From Wenzhouxiangella sediminis (GTDB taxonomy: Bacteria; Pseudomonadota; Gammaproteobacteria; Xanthomonadales; Wenzhouxiangellaceae): 64,000 nt of DNA. Location of the stretch: contig NZ_QUZK01000041.1 in assembly GCF_003410055.1 (NCBI RefSeq), positions 110,001-174,000 of the forward strand, in the 5' to 3' direction. Of the stretch, positions 30,791 to 40,147 are shown one piece after another (position 1 is the stretch's first letter; each line of letters opens with the position of its first letter). The notes under the pieces were generated by a model, which saw only the letters and a list, made by a program, of their open reading frames with translations, searched no databases and was not told the origin of the DNA. The translations under genes and the position numbers were made by a program.

Positions 30791-31825
30791 TTACAGGTCT
30801 TGCTTGTAGCGCACGTAGGGAATGCGACCGTAGACGCTTTCGAGCGGATCTTCAAGTGCGGCGGCGTCGGCGCTGGCCTCGTCGGCGCGCGGGGCCGCGT
30901 CCATGACGTTGCTCACGCCGATCGACAGCGAGGCGTTGCGCTGCGCGTGCCAGGAAAACTCCAGGTCGAAGGAGTTGAGCGTGCCCGGCGCCTGGTCGGC
31001 GCCCATCCACAGCGGCAGTTCGCGGTGGTGGCCCATCATCTCGCCGCTGAAGTTGCCGCGGCGCCAGCCCAGCAGGACCTGGGCGGAGTTGGTGTAGAGC
31101 GTGTCGTTGCGCGAATCCAGCGATTCGAAGGGCATGCCCAGGTCGGCCAGGGTCATGCGCTGGCGGTAGCGGGCCAGCTGCAGGCCCACCAGGAAATCGC
31201 CGATGCGCTCGGTCTGGATGCCGAAGCTGACGTTGACGTCCAGGCCCTCGACGGCGCCGTCGACCGTGGTCTCGGACGGGCGGCGGGCGAGCAGTTCGGG
31301 GTCCAGGTCGAAGCCGAAGGGCTGTTCGGCCCGGTTCGGGGTCTCGTCGCCGCGGAAAGCGCTGAAACCCAGTTGCAGGCCGGGGGCGGCCATCCAGTCG
31401 CCGGAGACCTGCAGCAGGTTGACCGAATCGCTGGGCAGGGGCTGGTCGACAAAGCGGCAGTCCTGCGCCAGGTAGGAATTCATCGTCATCATGCCCTGGC
31501 TGCACTGGATGTGCGCCAGGCTGGCGGTGTTCATCTGCCAGGCCTTCAGCGACCAGGAAAAGGCGCTGCCTTCACCGTCGTCGTCGGCCGCGGCCAGTCC
31601 GCGGCGGCCGTTCAGCGGCAGGGTCATCGAAAGGCGCGGGCGTTCGCCGGGCAGGCCCAGCGGCGAGCGGTCGGCGATGACCTGCACCACCGGCGCCTGC
31701 GCGGCGGCCGGCTCGCCGGCCTGGCTGTCGGGCACGATCGACCACGGTACGTCGTCCACCGTCTGGGCCTGGGCCCCGGCGGCGATCAGCGCGAACATGA
31801 TCAGGATGTGCTTCAAGCGAGTCAT
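30791..31825 (-). CDS. Exported protein, probable outer-membrane beta-barrel
   Basis: A 344-residue protein with signal peptide MTRLKHILIMFALIAAGAQA. The mature part begins with an acidic low-complexity segment (about 20-95), then alternating strands such as VNLLQVSGDWMAAPGLQLGF and LNSFDLEFSWHAQRNASLSI, followed by VMDAAPRADE. The pattern of amphipathic strands with short turns fits a small barrel, and the two cysteines (about 108 and 124) could form a disulfide in a loop. No family recognised; barrel assignment is inference. The start at 31825 is chosen for its signal peptide; the frame is open further upstream without support. Confidence 0.65.
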   Translation of the reverse strand: MTRLKHILIMFALIAAGAQAQTVDDVPWSIVPDSQAGEPAAAQAPVVQVIADRSPLGLPGERPRLSMTLPLNGRRGLAAADDDGEGSAFSWSLKAWQMNTASLAHIQCSQGMMTMNSYLAQDCRFVDQPLPSDSVNLLQVSGDWMAAPGLQLGFSAFRGDETPNRAEQPFGFDLDPELLARRPSETTVDGAVEGLDVNVSFGIQTERIGDFLVGLQLARYRQRMTLADLGMPFESLDSRNDTLYTNSAQVLLGWRRGNFSGEMMGHHRELPLWMGADQAPGTLNSFDLEFSWHAQRNASLSIGVSNVMDAAPRADEASADAAALEDPLESVYGRIPYVRYKQDL

Positions 31826-32035
31826 TTCCCTCGTACCCGTTTGGTCGATAAATCTGCCAGTCTGCCCCCGCTTTGACGTCGCTGGCGCGATAAAGTTTTT
31901 CCGAGTTTGCAGTGTATCAGGGTTTTGCGCAGGATGCACTCGCAAAAAATCTCGCAAGTGCCGGAAATCGCCGCATTTGTCCTGGGAGCCGACCGGGCTC
32001 CGAACCGCGTGTGAGCGGTTGCCGGGCCCCGCGCC

Positions 32036-32066
32036 TTGCCCCGCACCCGGCCGGGGCGGGTAAAAT
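32036..32066 (+). promoter_or_regulatory. Candidate tkt promoter
   Basis: TTGCCC (32036-32041), 19-base spacer, TAAAAT (32061-32066), 44 bases before the tkt ATG. The -10 resembles that proposed for gap (34380), so both genes may share promoter type. Confidence 0.4.
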
Positions 32067-32109
32067 GTGCGGTTTCCTCGCCCACATACCAAGCAGGCAG
32101 CACAGTTTC

Positions 32110-34119
32110 ATGACCCAGCCGATCAAGGATCGCCGAGAACTCGCCAACGCCGTCCGTGCCTTGTCCATGGACGCCGTCGAGCGCGCCAACAGCGGCCACC
32201 CGGGCATGCCCATGGGCATGGCCGATATCGCCGAAGTGCTCTTCCGCGACCACCACAAGCACAACCCGGCCAACCCCGACTGGTGGGACCGCGACCGCTT
32301 CGTCGTCTCCAACGGTCACGGCTCGATGCTGCTCTACAGCGTGCTGCACCTGACCGGCTACGACCTGCCGATGGAAGAGCTCAAGAATTTCCGCCAGCTG
32401 CATTCCATGACGCCCGGCCACCCCGAGCGCAAGGACGCGCCTGGCGTGGAGACCACCACCGGCCCGCTGGGGCAGGGCCTGGCCAACGGTGTCGGCATGG
32501 CGCTGGCCGAAAAGCTGCTGGCCGCGCGCTACAACACCGACGAGCACAGCATCGTCGACCACCACACCTGGGTGTTCGCCGGCGACGGCTGCCTGATGGA
32601 AGGCATCTCGCATGAGGCCTGCTCACTGGCCGGCACGCTCGAGCTGGGCAAGCTGGTCGTGTTTTACGACGACAACAACATCTCCATCGACGGCAACACC
32701 GACGGCTGGTTCAACGACGACACCCCGGCGCGCTTCAAGGCCTACGGCTGGCACGTGGTCGAGAACGTCGACGGCCACAGCGCCGAGGCCGTCTCGGCCG
32801 CCATCGACCGCGCCGTGGCCGTCCACGACAAGCCCACCATCATCTGCTGCAAGACCACCATCGGTTTCGGCGCCCCCAACAAGGCCGGCACCGCCGGCGT
32901 GCACGGCGCCGCCCTGGGCGCCGACGAGATCAAGGCCGCCCGCGAGCAGCTCGGCTGGAAGCACGGCCCGTTCGAGATTCCCGACGATATCCGCGCCGCC
33001 TGGGATGCCCGCGAGAAGGGCGCGGCCGCCGAAAAGGAATGGAACGAGCGCTTCGAAGCCTACAAGGCCGCGCACCCGGACAAGGCCGCCGAGTTCGAGC
33101 GGCGCATGAAAGGCGAGCTGCCCGAGAACTTCGACGGCCTGGTCGAGCAGATCCTGGCGAAGCTGCAGGGCGACGACAAGAAGGTCGCCACGCGCAAGGC
33201 CTCGGGCGCGAGCATCGAGGAATTCGCCCCGCACCTGCCCGAACTGATCGGCGGCTCGGCCGACCTGACCGGCTCGAACAACACCAACTGGTCGGGCAGC
33301 GTCGACGTGCTCGACGACGCGGCCAACGGCAACTACATCTACTACGGCGTGCGCGAGTTCGGCATGACCGCCATCGTCAACGGCCTGTACCTGCACGGCG
33401 GCTTCATCCCGTATTCCGGCACCTTCCTGGTGTTCAGCGACTACGCGCGCAACGCCGTGCGCATGTCCGCGCTGATCCCCACCGGCGCCATCCACGTCTA
33501 CACCCACGACTCGATCGGGCTGGGCGAGGACGGCCCCACCCACCAGCCGGTGGAGCACACCACCAGCTTGCGCATGATCCCCAACCTGGACGTCTGGCGC
33601 CCGGCCGACAAGGTCGAAGCCGCCTCCGCCTGGGCCGAGGCGCTGAAGCGCCGCAAGGACCCGACCGCGCTGGTCCTCACCCGCCAGGGCTTGCCGCACC
33701 TGGACAAGACCCAAGACCAGATCAAGGCCATCTCGAAGGGCGGCTACGTCCTGAAGGACGCCGAAGGCGGCCAGCCCGAGGTCATCCTGATCGCCACCGG
33801 CTCGGAAGTCGGCCTGGCCATGGACGCCGCCGCCGAGCTGGAAGGCGAGGGCAAGAAAGTCCGCGTCGTCTCCATGCCCAACCCCGGCCGCTTCCTCGAA
33901 CAGGATGAGAGCTACCGCGAGTCCGTCCTGCCCAATGCCGTCAAGGCCCGCGTGGCCCTGGAAGCGGGCGTCACCTACTACTGGTGGCCCTTCGTCGGCG
34001 AAAAGGGCAAGGTCATCGGCATCGACACCTTCGGCGCGTCCGCGCCGGCCGAAGACCTGTTCAAGGAATACGGCTTCACCACCGAGGCGGTGGTCTCGGC
34101 CGTCCGCGAGGTTCTATAG
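32110..34119 (+). CDS. tkt: Transketolase
   Basis: A 669-residue thiamine-diphosphate enzyme of the pentose-phosphate cycle, moving two-carbon units between sugar phosphates. The N-terminal pyrophosphate-binding domain has [17 protein letters not shown] near 22 and the GDG signature [20 protein letters not shown] near 150-170. The PYR domain has the catalytic Glu in [19 protein letters not shown] near 415. The C-terminal domain covers about 535-669. Length matches the E. coli enzyme. A near-consensus -10 lies 44 bases upstream. The next gene is gap, the usual neighbour. Confidence 0.97.
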   Translation: MTQPIKDRRELANAVRALSMDAVERANSGHPGMPMGMADIAEVLFRDHHKHNPANPDWWDRDRFVVSNGHGSMLLYSVLHLTGYDLPMEELKNFRQLHSMTPGHPERKDAPGVETTTGPLGQGLANGVGMALAEKLLAARYNTDEHSIVDHHTWVFAGDGCLMEGISHEACSLAGTLELGKLVVFYDDNNISIDGNTDGWFNDDTPARFKAYGWHVVENVDGHSAEAVSAAIDRAVAVHDKPTIICCKTTIGFGAPNKAGTAGVHGAALGADEIKAAREQLGWKHGPFEIPDDIRAAWDAREKGAAAEKEWNERFEAYKAAHPDKAAEFERRMKGELPENFDGLVEQILAKLQGDDKKVATRKASGASIEEFAPHLPELIGGSADLTGSNNTNWSGSVDVLDDAANGNYIYYGVREFGMTAIVNGLYLHGGFIPYSGTFLVFSDYARNAVRMSALIPTGAIHVYTHDSIGLGEDGPTHQPVEHTTSLRMIPNLDVWRPADKVEAASAWAEALKRRKDPTALVLTRQGLPHLDKTQDQIKAISKGGYVLKDAEGGQPEVILIATGSEVGLAMDAAAELEGEGKKVRVVSMPNPGRFLEQDESYRESVLPNAVKARVALEAGVTYYWWPFVGEKGKVIGIDTFGASAPAEDLFKEYGFTTEAVVSAVREVL

Positions 34120-34147
34120 CGGAGTGTGCGGGCAATAGCCTTTTTCC

Positions 34148-34320
34148 TCTCGCAATGGCGCGACGGCGCAAGGGGCGCAAAGGAAAAGAAGGAAAGATGG
34201 ATATTTGAAACACTCGTTGGTTAGCGGCAAGCGCTAGCGCTTCCTGTCCGGCCTTTCAGTCCCTTTATTCTTTCTTTTTTCTTTCTTTGCGTCCTTCGCG
34301 CCGTTGCGTCTTTGCGAGAA
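34148..34320. repeat. Dispersed repeat C (copy 2) filling the tkt-gap spacer
   Basis: About 173 bp. It begins TCTCGCAATGGCGCGACGGC and ends with the inverted CGTTGCGTCTTTGCGAGAA. Ends match copy 1 (22635-22787), while the middle differs (here AAGGAAAAGAAGG and CTTTCTTTTTTC tracts). The whole 308-base spacer 34120-34427 otherwise contains only the gap promoter. Confidence 0.75.
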
Positions 34321-34355
34321 ACCCCACAGCAGCAAGCCCAAATAACCCCCACAAG

Positions 34356-34385
34356 TTGGCCCTCCGGCCCCAGCCGCAGTAAAAT
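34356..34385 (+). promoter_or_regulatory. Candidate gap promoter
   Basis: TTGGCC (34356-34361), 18-base spacer, TAAAAT (34380-34385), 42 bases before the ATG. It begins 36 bases beyond the end of repeat C copy 2. Confidence 0.45.
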
Positions 34386-34427
34386 ACCCGGATTCCTCGA
34401 AATCCAAGACTTGCGGAGATTCCTGTC

Positions 34428-35432
34428 ATGTCCATCAAGGTTGCCATCAACGGCTACGGCCGCATTGGCCGTAACGTGCTGCGCGCGCTCTACGAAGCCG
34501 ATCGCACCGGCGAAATCCAGATCGTCGCCATCAACGACCTGGCCGACGTCGAAACCAACGCCCTGCTGACCCAGCGCGACACCGCGCACGGCAAGTTCCC
34601 GGGCGAGGTCTCGGTCGAGGGCGATCACCTGGTGGTCAACGGCGACAAGATCCGCGTGTTCGCCGAGCGCGATCCGGCCAACCTGCCCTGGGGCGAGCTG
34701 GGCGTCGACGTGGTGCTGGAGTGCACCGGCATCTTCGCCAGCAAGGAAAAGGCCTCGGCCCACCTGAAAGGCGGCGCCCGCAAGGTGCTGATCTCCGCGC
34801 CGGCCGGCAAGGACCTGCCGACCATCGTCTACGGCGTCAACCACGACATCCTCAAGGCCGGCGACGACATCGCCTCGAATGCCAGCTGCACCACCAACTG
34901 CCTGGCGCCGCTGGTCAAGCCGCTGCACGAGGCCATCGGCATCGAGCAGGGCCTGATGACCACGATCCACGCCTACACCAACGACCAGGTCCTGACCGAC
35001 GTCTACCACAAGGACCCGCGTCGCGCCCGCGCCGCCGCGCAGAACCAGATCCCGACCAAGACCGGCGCGGCCGCCGCCGTCGGCCTGGTCATGCCCGAAC
35101 TCGACGGCAAGCTCGACGGCTACTCCATCCGCGTGCCCACCATCAACGTCTCGGTCGTCGACCTGAGCTTCATCGCCAGCCGCGACACCTCGGTGGATGA
35201 AATCAACGCCGCGGTCAAGAAGGCCAGCGACGGCCCGCTCAAGGGCATCCTCGGCTACAACACCGAGCCCCTGGTCAGCAGCGACTTCAACCACAACCCG
35301 CACTCGTCCATCTTCGACGCCACGCTGACGAAAACCTCCGGCCGCCTGGTCAAGGTCTTCAGCTGGTACGACAACGAGTGGGGCTTCTCCAATCGCATGC
35401 TCGATACGGCCCTGGCCCTCAGCAAAGTCTGA
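34428..35432 (+). CDS. gap: Glyceraldehyde-3-phosphate dehydrogenase
   Basis: A 334-residue NAD-dependent glycolytic/gluconeogenic enzyme. Rossmann start [20 protein letters not shown]; catalytic Cys154 in [13 protein letters not shown]; partner His in [10 protein letters not shown] near 176; C-terminal [15 protein letters not shown]. Full length. A terminator follows about 50 bases after the stop, so gap is probably its own transcript, although tkt-gap-pgk order is conserved. Confidence 0.97.
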   Translation: MSIKVAINGYGRIGRNVLRALYEADRTGEIQIVAINDLADVETNALLTQRDTAHGKFPGEVSVEGDHLVVNGDKIRVFAERDPANLPWGELGVDVVLECTGIFASKEKASAHLKGGARKVLISAPAGKDLPTIVYGVNHDILKAGDDIASNASCTTNCLAPLVKPLHEAIGIEQGLMTTIHAYTNDQVLTDVYHKDPRRARAAAQNQIPTKTGAAAAVGLVMPELDGKLDGYSIRVPTINVSVVDLSFIASRDTSVDEINAAVKKASDGPLKGILGYNTEPLVSSDFNHNPHSSIFDATLTKTSGRLVKVFSWYDNEWGFSNRMLDTALALSKV

Positions 35433-35481
35433 GAATGCCCGTCGTCCCGGCCCCCGAGCCGGGACCTCCCGGATCGAAGCC

Positions 35482-35520
35482 AAAAAAAGCCCGGCCACAG
35501 CGCCGGGCTTTTTCTTTTCT
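35482..35520 (+). terminator. gap intrinsic terminator
   Basis: AAAAAGCCCGGC pairs with GCCGGGCTTTTT across a short loop, then TTTCTTTTC. Being A/T-flanked on both sides it can also act on the opposite strand, toward the XRE gene. Confidence 0.85.
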
Positions 35521-35524
35521 CTTT

Positions 35525-35632
35525 CCGGAACCCCGAACTGACGCGAAGCGTCATCCCGGACCCCGATCCGGGACCTCCCATCTCCGAACCCTTTTTTTCA
35601 TCTTTTCCTGAAACCTGAACCCTGAAACCTAA
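35525..35632. repeat. Repeat B then inverted repeat A
   Basis: Repeat B at 35525-35577 (CCGGAACCCCGAACTGACGC, palindrome GACGCGAAGCGTC, then the CCCGGACCCCGATCCGGGA hairpin). An inverted A copy lies at 35607-35632. They sit between gap and the minus-strand XRE gene. Confidence 0.8.
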
Positions 35633-35635
35633 TAG

Positions 35636-36097
35636 TCAGAGCTTCCTCCCAAGCTTCTTCTCCGCAATCCGCCGCTCCATGTTCTGAAACGGCAGCCGGA
35701 TGATCTCGTAAGCCATCAACCCCTGGAACACCAGGCCCAGGCCGACGCCGCCGAACACGATGTACAGCAACGGCGTATCGAACCCCCAGCTGGCAAAGAA
35801 AAAGATCGCCAGGATGAAATACACCACCACGCCGCTCAGAAAGTCCTTGACTCCCTTCGCGTACTCCATGGCCTCGATCTCGTCTCGTTTGACTTCTTCG
35901 CGTTCTGTCATGTCGTTTTCCTCCGAAGTGAATGTGGAAAAATCCACCTCGAACACCGCCGCCAGCGCCTTCGCCGTCTCCAGACTCGGCTTCCCGCCGC
36001 GCTCGATCCGCTGAATCGTGCGAACCGTCACGCCGGTAAATTCCGCCAACTGATCCTGCGACCAGCCGCGCCTGAGCCTGAGCTTCCGAACAATCAT
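35636..36097 (-). CDS. XRE-family regulator with C-terminal 2TM domain
   Basis: A 153-residue protein. The helix-turn-helix at about 1-60 reads KLRLRRGWSQDQLAEFTGVT then RTIQRIERGGKPS, typical of XRE/Cro repressors. After an acidic linker (EENDMTEREEVKRDEI) come two membrane helices (about 85-103 and 107-127). This is the 2TM-domain architecture seen in membrane-tethered regulators of unknown role. It lies on the opposite strand between gap and pgk, both sides bounded by repeats A and B, as if inserted into the glycolytic cluster. ATG start of MIVRKLRL. Confidence 0.8.
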   Translation of the reverse strand: MIVRKLRLRRGWSQDQLAEFTGVTVRTIQRIERGGKPSLETAKALAAVFEVDFSTFTSEENDMTEREEVKRDEIEAMEYAKGVKDFLSGVVVYFILAIFFFASWGFDTPLLYIVFGGVGLGLVFQGLMAYEIIRLPFQNMERRIAEKKLGRKL

Positions 36098-36562
36098 GCG
36101 CTACGTCCTTCGGTTTCGAGGTGACCCCATCCTCACCACGGGCCACGAAATTGAACACGACACCAACCCGAAATCTACCCGAAACCGACGCGAAGCGTCG
36201 CCCCGGACCCCGATCCGGGACCTTTTTGCTGAACCCCAACGAGCCCTGCAAGCCTCATGAAGGAGCGGCCTCCAGACCACGATCCTCCCCCAAAGACGCC
36301 ACTGCCCCGGGAAGCCGACTCAGACCATCCCCGTAGCCGCGTGTCCCCGGAACCCCGAACTGACGCGAAGCGTCATCCCGGACCCCGATCCGGGACCTCG
36401 CATTCCCCGAACCCGGAACCCCTCCTTCCTCCGATCCCCCGACCCCGTCTCTTCCCTCCTGAAACCTGAAACCTGAACCCTGAAACCTAATATCGGCCTT
36501 GAGCCCAACCCCACCCCTATCTAAACTGACCCCATCAGCCAACCGAAACTCCAGGAATCAGA
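36098..36562. repeat. 465-base spacer: two repeat B copies and one inverted repeat A
   Basis: No gene is seen in this spacer between the divergent XRE and pgk genes. Repeat B copies are at about 36184-36224 (variant GACGCGAAGCGTCG) and 36346-36399. An inverted A with one extra unit is at 36458-36492, ending CCTAATA exactly as at 35607-35635. A promoter for pgk is not obvious. Confidence 0.8.
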
Positions 36563-37720
36563 ATGAAAACGATCGACCAGGTCGATATCCAGGGCAAACG
36601 CGTCCTAATCCGCGCCGACCTCAACGTCCCCATCCGCAACGGCCAGGTCACCAGCGCCGCCCGCATCGAAGCTGCCCTGCCCACCATCAAGCAGGCCGTC
36701 GACGCCGGCGCGGCGGTCATGGTCATGTCCCACCTCGGCCGCCCGGAAGAGGGCAGCTTTGATGAGGAATTCACCCTGGCCCCAGTCGCCGAAAAGCTCA
36801 CCGAAATGCTCGGCCAGCCCGTCGAGCTCAAGCGCGACTGGATCGACGGCGTCGACGTGGACCCCGGCCAGGTCGTCCTGCTCGAAAATGTCCGCTTCCT
36901 CAAGGGCGAAAAGGCCAACGACGACACCCTGGCCCAGAAAATGGCCGACCTGGCCGACGTCCTGGTCTTCGACGCCTTCGCCACTGCCCACCGCGCCCAG
37001 GCCTCCACCGAGGGCGTGATCCGCCACAGCAAGGTCGCCTGCGCCGGCCCCCTGCTGGCCCGCGAAGTCGAATCCCTGGAAAAGGCCCTGGCCAAACCCG
37101 AGCGCCCCATGGTTGCGATCGTCGGCGGCGCCAAGGTCTCCTCCAAGCTCACCGTCCTCAAAGCCCTGATCGAAAAGGTCGACCAGCTCATCGTCGGCGG
37201 CGGCATCGCCAACACCTTCCTGGTCGCCGCCGGCTACGACGTGGGCGGCTCGCTCTACGAAAAGGACCTGGTCGACACCGCAAAGGACCTGATCAAGCGC
37301 GCTGAAGAAAAGGGCGCGGCCATCCCGCTACCCACCGACGTCCTCACCGCCGAGCGCTTCCACGAAGACGCCCACGCCACGCTGAGATCAGTTGGCCGTG
37401 TGCGCAAGGACGAGATGATCCTCGACATCGGCCCCGAATCGGCCGGAAAACTCGCAGCCATCGTCCGCCAGGCCGGTACGGTGATCTGGAACGGGCCGGT
37501 GGGGGTGTTCGAGTTCGAGGCCTTCCATTCCGGCACGCAGGCCATCGCGCATGCCGTGGCGGCCTGCAAGGGCTTTACGCTGGCCGGTGGCGGCGACACC
37601 ATCGCGGCGATCGAGAAGTTTCATGTTGCCGATCGAATTGATTACATTTCGACCGCGGGTGGAGCGTTTTTGGAGTATGTGGAGGGGAAGAGCCTACCTG
37701 CATTACAGGCTCTTTCCTGA
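36563..37720 (+). CDS. pgk: Phosphoglycerate kinase
   Basis: A 385-residue glycolytic kinase moving phosphate between 1,3-bisphosphoglycerate and ADP. N-terminal substrate domain: [12 protein letters not shown] near 15, SHLGRPEEG near 57. Hinge and nucleotide domain: [20 protein letters not shown] near 190, and [11 protein letters not shown] plus [16 protein letters not shown] at the end. Slightly shorter than the 387-390 of relatives, same motifs. In many related genomes pyk and fba follow; here the downstream flank is the AT-rich accessory segment, and the final 60 bases of pgk already shift toward that composition. Confidence 0.97.
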   Translation: MKTIDQVDIQGKRVLIRADLNVPIRNGQVTSAARIEAALPTIKQAVDAGAAVMVMSHLGRPEEGSFDEEFTLAPVAEKLTEMLGQPVELKRDWIDGVDVDPGQVVLLENVRFLKGEKANDDTLAQKMADLADVLVFDAFATAHRAQASTEGVIRHSKVACAGPLLAREVESLEKALAKPERPMVAIVGGAKVSSKLTVLKALIEKVDQLIVGGGIANTFLVAAGYDVGGSLYEKDLVDTAKDLIKRAEEKGAAIPLPTDVLTAERFHEDAHATLRSVGRVRKDEMILDIGPESAGKLAAIVRQAGTVIWNGPVGVFEFEAFHSGTQAIAHAVAACKGFTLAGGGDTIAAIEKFHVADRIDYISTAGGAFLEYVEGKSLPALQALS

Positions 37721-37870
37721 CGGAGCTCGTTTTCTAATCGCAGCGGACATGATCTGTCCGAGAGCCACTTTACATTAATTATTGAGCGGCGGGGCGATGA
37801 TAGGGACGCGCGCGAATTGGTGATACTTTATAGTGATCATACAGTTGGCGAAGTAGTTTGGAGTAGACCT

Positions 37871-38395
37871 GTGTCACGACGGGCACCCGCAGCAGACTTA
37901 GAATTCATTGCTAAGTCTAAGAAAGAGCGATTGGATTATCTTAATGCCGGCGTCTCTCTGGTCAGCAGAACTGGCTACACGATTGACGAGCTCCAAGAGA
38001 AAGCCGTGTTCGACAGATTGAGGCTTGCGTCTTCTATCTTAGCGGATGGGCGATCATCCTTAGGCTTGGCGCGTCCATCGTTCCGAATGTCGATTAGTCG
38101 ATCGTATTACTCAATGTACCATTCAGCGAGAGCGGTTTCCTTTTGCGTAAATGGCGGTGATGATCAACAGGACCACTCCAAGCTTCCGGGGGCGCTGCCG
38201 TCCGATTTTCCTGACAGGGCAGATTGGGAGAACGCGCTCAAGAACGCTAGGTATGAAAGAAACCGAGCAGACTACGAGCCCTATCCAAGGAACGAACGGG
38301 CCTTAAAAGAACTGGCTGAGGAGCAGGCAAAGCTGGCTGCCGATTTCCTTGCTGAGTCTAGAAATTATTTAAGATCTAGAGGATGGAATATATGA
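37871..38395 (+). CDS. HEPN-domain protein of the ATPase-coupled accessory pair
   Basis: A 174-residue helical protein with a HEPN (UPF0332-like) core at about 75-165: SISRSYYSMYHSARAVSFCV, an internal His (DHSKL, H102), and YERNRADYEPYP with R130-N131. Classic HEPN RNases have R-x4-6-H; here the His position is Tyr (R130, Y135), so nuclease activity is uncertain. GTG at 37871 is preceded seven bases upstream by GGAG, which decides it over the TTG/GTG at 37817-37820. It is translated jointly with the following ATPase (ATGA overlap). Base composition is visibly AT-richer than pgk, suggesting recent acquisition. A conflict-system effector is the best guess, not shown. Confidence 0.72.
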   Translation: MSRRAPAADLEFIAKSKKERLDYLNAGVSLVSRTGYTIDELQEKAVFDRLRLASSILADGRSSLGLARPSFRMSISRSYYSMYHSARAVSFCVNGGDDQQDHSKLPGALPSDFPDRADWENALKNARYERNRADYEPYPRNERALKELAEEQAKLAADFLAESRNYLRSRGWNI

Positions 38396-40059
38396 GCGTC
38401 GACTTTGACATTAAAGCGCTTGTTGCTCGGAAGTTTAATGAGGCCGGGGTTCTCACGGATTCGATAGATGTAAGAACCTATCCGTCTGAGGTTATTGTCA
38501 TAGTTCATGTCTCAAGAGACTTTGATCAGGCATTGCGTGTTGCTCAAGATATTGATGGGCTCATTGAGGACGGTTTTGTTACTGTTAAACGCTCTAAGGG
38601 AAGCAAGACTAAGAAGAAGGGAAAGAAGATTACTAGTGTCCACGATGAGAGGGTGGATGAGCTAATTGAGCTTCTTAGTGCGCGGTCCCGAACCTCTGAA
38701 AGCCAGCCAAGCTTGCGATACGTTTACGATGCGGATGAGAGGCTTAAGGTCGCACGTTCTCCTCGCCATCATCTCGTGTTTGGTCGTAGAGGTGTTGGAA
38801 AGACAGCGCTCCTTCTCGAGGCCAAGCGATTGCTTGAACGAGATGGCGACTATACGCTTTGGGTGAATATTCATTCACTCCGTGGCTTGAGATATGAGGA
38901 AGCGTTCTTGACCATAGCTCAACGGCTTTCAGATCTGGTTATTGGCGCGCTTCAAGGGTCTGGCTCAATGACCGGCGCGCTTAGAATGATGGCCTCTGTT
39001 CGGGAGGATCTCGAGTCACAATTGGGTCTTGCCAGTGAAGGGAAAGTGAGGCTTTCCAGGGTTGTCCCAAAGCTTCAGCAGGCTCTGTCGAGATTTTGCA
39101 TGGAGGCTGGCTCGGCCATTTATGTATTTTTGGATGATGTTCATTATTTGCCTCCTGAAGACGTCCCTCGTTTGCTCGATTGTCTTTTAGGTATCACACG
39201 AGACAACGAGGTGTGGCTAAAGGTTGCTGGCATACAGCACCAGACGAGGTGGTTCGTCCCCGAGCCGCCAACTGGCTTGCAGACAGGCCATGACGCTTCA
39301 ATTATCAGTCTAGATGTCACATTAGAAAAGCCCGAAAAGGCCAAGGAGTTCCTGACAAGTATCCTGAAAGGATATCTTGAGGAAGCTAATGTGCTTCCCC
39401 TAACGGGATTCTTGAGTTCTTCAGCAGTAGATAGGCTGGTGTTAGCTTCGGGCGGTGTTCCAAGGGATTTCCTGACGCTCTGTGCAACATCACTACAGCA
39501 GGCTAGGCAGAGAGCCAACGCGCGCTTGGTCGGTGTTCAGGATGTAAATAATGCTGCAGGTATCGCCGCCAGCACTAAACTTCAGGAGTTGGAAGATGAC
39601 GCTGCCGCTGCCCGAGGCCGATCAGCTGCTTTGGTAAGTACGCTTCATACCACTAGAGAATACTTGCTGAACGAGCAAAAGATCACGTTTTTTAAAATTG
39701 ACTTGAGAGACAAAGAAGAGAACCCTAGAGAGTATGGTTTTATCCAGGCGCTAGCCGACCTCCGTATGCTCCATTTAATAAATTCAAGCTTGTCTGATCC
39801 TCATCAAGCTGGGAGACGGTCGGAAGTTTACTTACTGGATCTCAGTCAGTATTCAGGGTCTCGGCTAAAGCATCACCTCCGAGTCCTTGACTTCGAAAAA
39901 GGGCATTTGGTTTTGAAGAGAACACGGAGTTCTGATTCGACAAAGGTCGGGGATTCTCCAAAGAAATTGATGGCCATTCTCCGTGGTGGCCCAATAATGG
40001 AGTTGGCATACTTGAGGAAGCTTTGCCTCGAACCAACTCCTGTGGAATCAAATCTGTGA
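38392..40059 (+). CDS. ORC/CDC6-like AAA ATPase, partner of the HEPN protein
   Basis: A 555-residue P-loop ATPase. An N-terminal alpha-beta domain of unknown kind (about 1-68) is followed by a Lys-rich linker (about 69-80). The ATPase core has Walker A GRRGVGKT at 131-138, Walker B YVFLDDVHYLP (D248-D249), and a sensor-like ASGGVPRDF near 352-360, the pattern of ORC/CDC6-type and STAND-related ATPases. A winged-helix-like C-terminal region (about 410-510) may bind nucleic acid. Start at 38392 overlaps the HEPN stop by four bases and has GAGG seven bases ahead. Likely senses a trigger and controls the HEPN partner; inference. Confidence 0.75.
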   Translation: MSVDFDIKALVARKFNEAGVLTDSIDVRTYPSEVIVIVHVSRDFDQALRVAQDIDGLIEDGFVTVKRSKGSKTKKKGKKITSVHDERVDELIELLSARSRTSESQPSLRYVYDADERLKVARSPRHHLVFGRRGVGKTALLLEAKRLLERDGDYTLWVNIHSLRGLRYEEAFLTIAQRLSDLVIGALQGSGSMTGALRMMASVREDLESQLGLASEGKVRLSRVVPKLQQALSRFCMEAGSAIYVFLDDVHYLPPEDVPRLLDCLLGITRDNEVWLKVAGIQHQTRWFVPEPPTGLQTGHDASIISLDVTLEKPEKAKEFLTSILKGYLEEANVLPLTGFLSSSAVDRLVLASGGVPRDFLTLCATSLQQARQRANARLVGVQDVNNAAGIAASTKLQELEDDAAAARGRSAALVSTLHTTREYLLNEQKITFFKIDLRDKEENPREYGFIQALADLRMLHLINSSLSDPHQAGRRSEVYLLDLSQYSGSRLKHHLRVLDFEKGHLVLKRTRSSDSTKVGDSPKKLMAILRGGPIMELAYLRKLCLEPTPVESNL

Positions 40060-40147
40060 ATTCACGCATCCACGAATTGCCGAAGGGATTTCGAAAGCTG
40101 TACAAGTTGAGTAATTACCCGACACTCGGGGTCTCCAGTAGCCCTGA

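Noticed and set aside
32623-33714. Long minus-strand frame opposite tkt
   Set aside because: Antisense shadow of a highly expressed, GC-rich gene.
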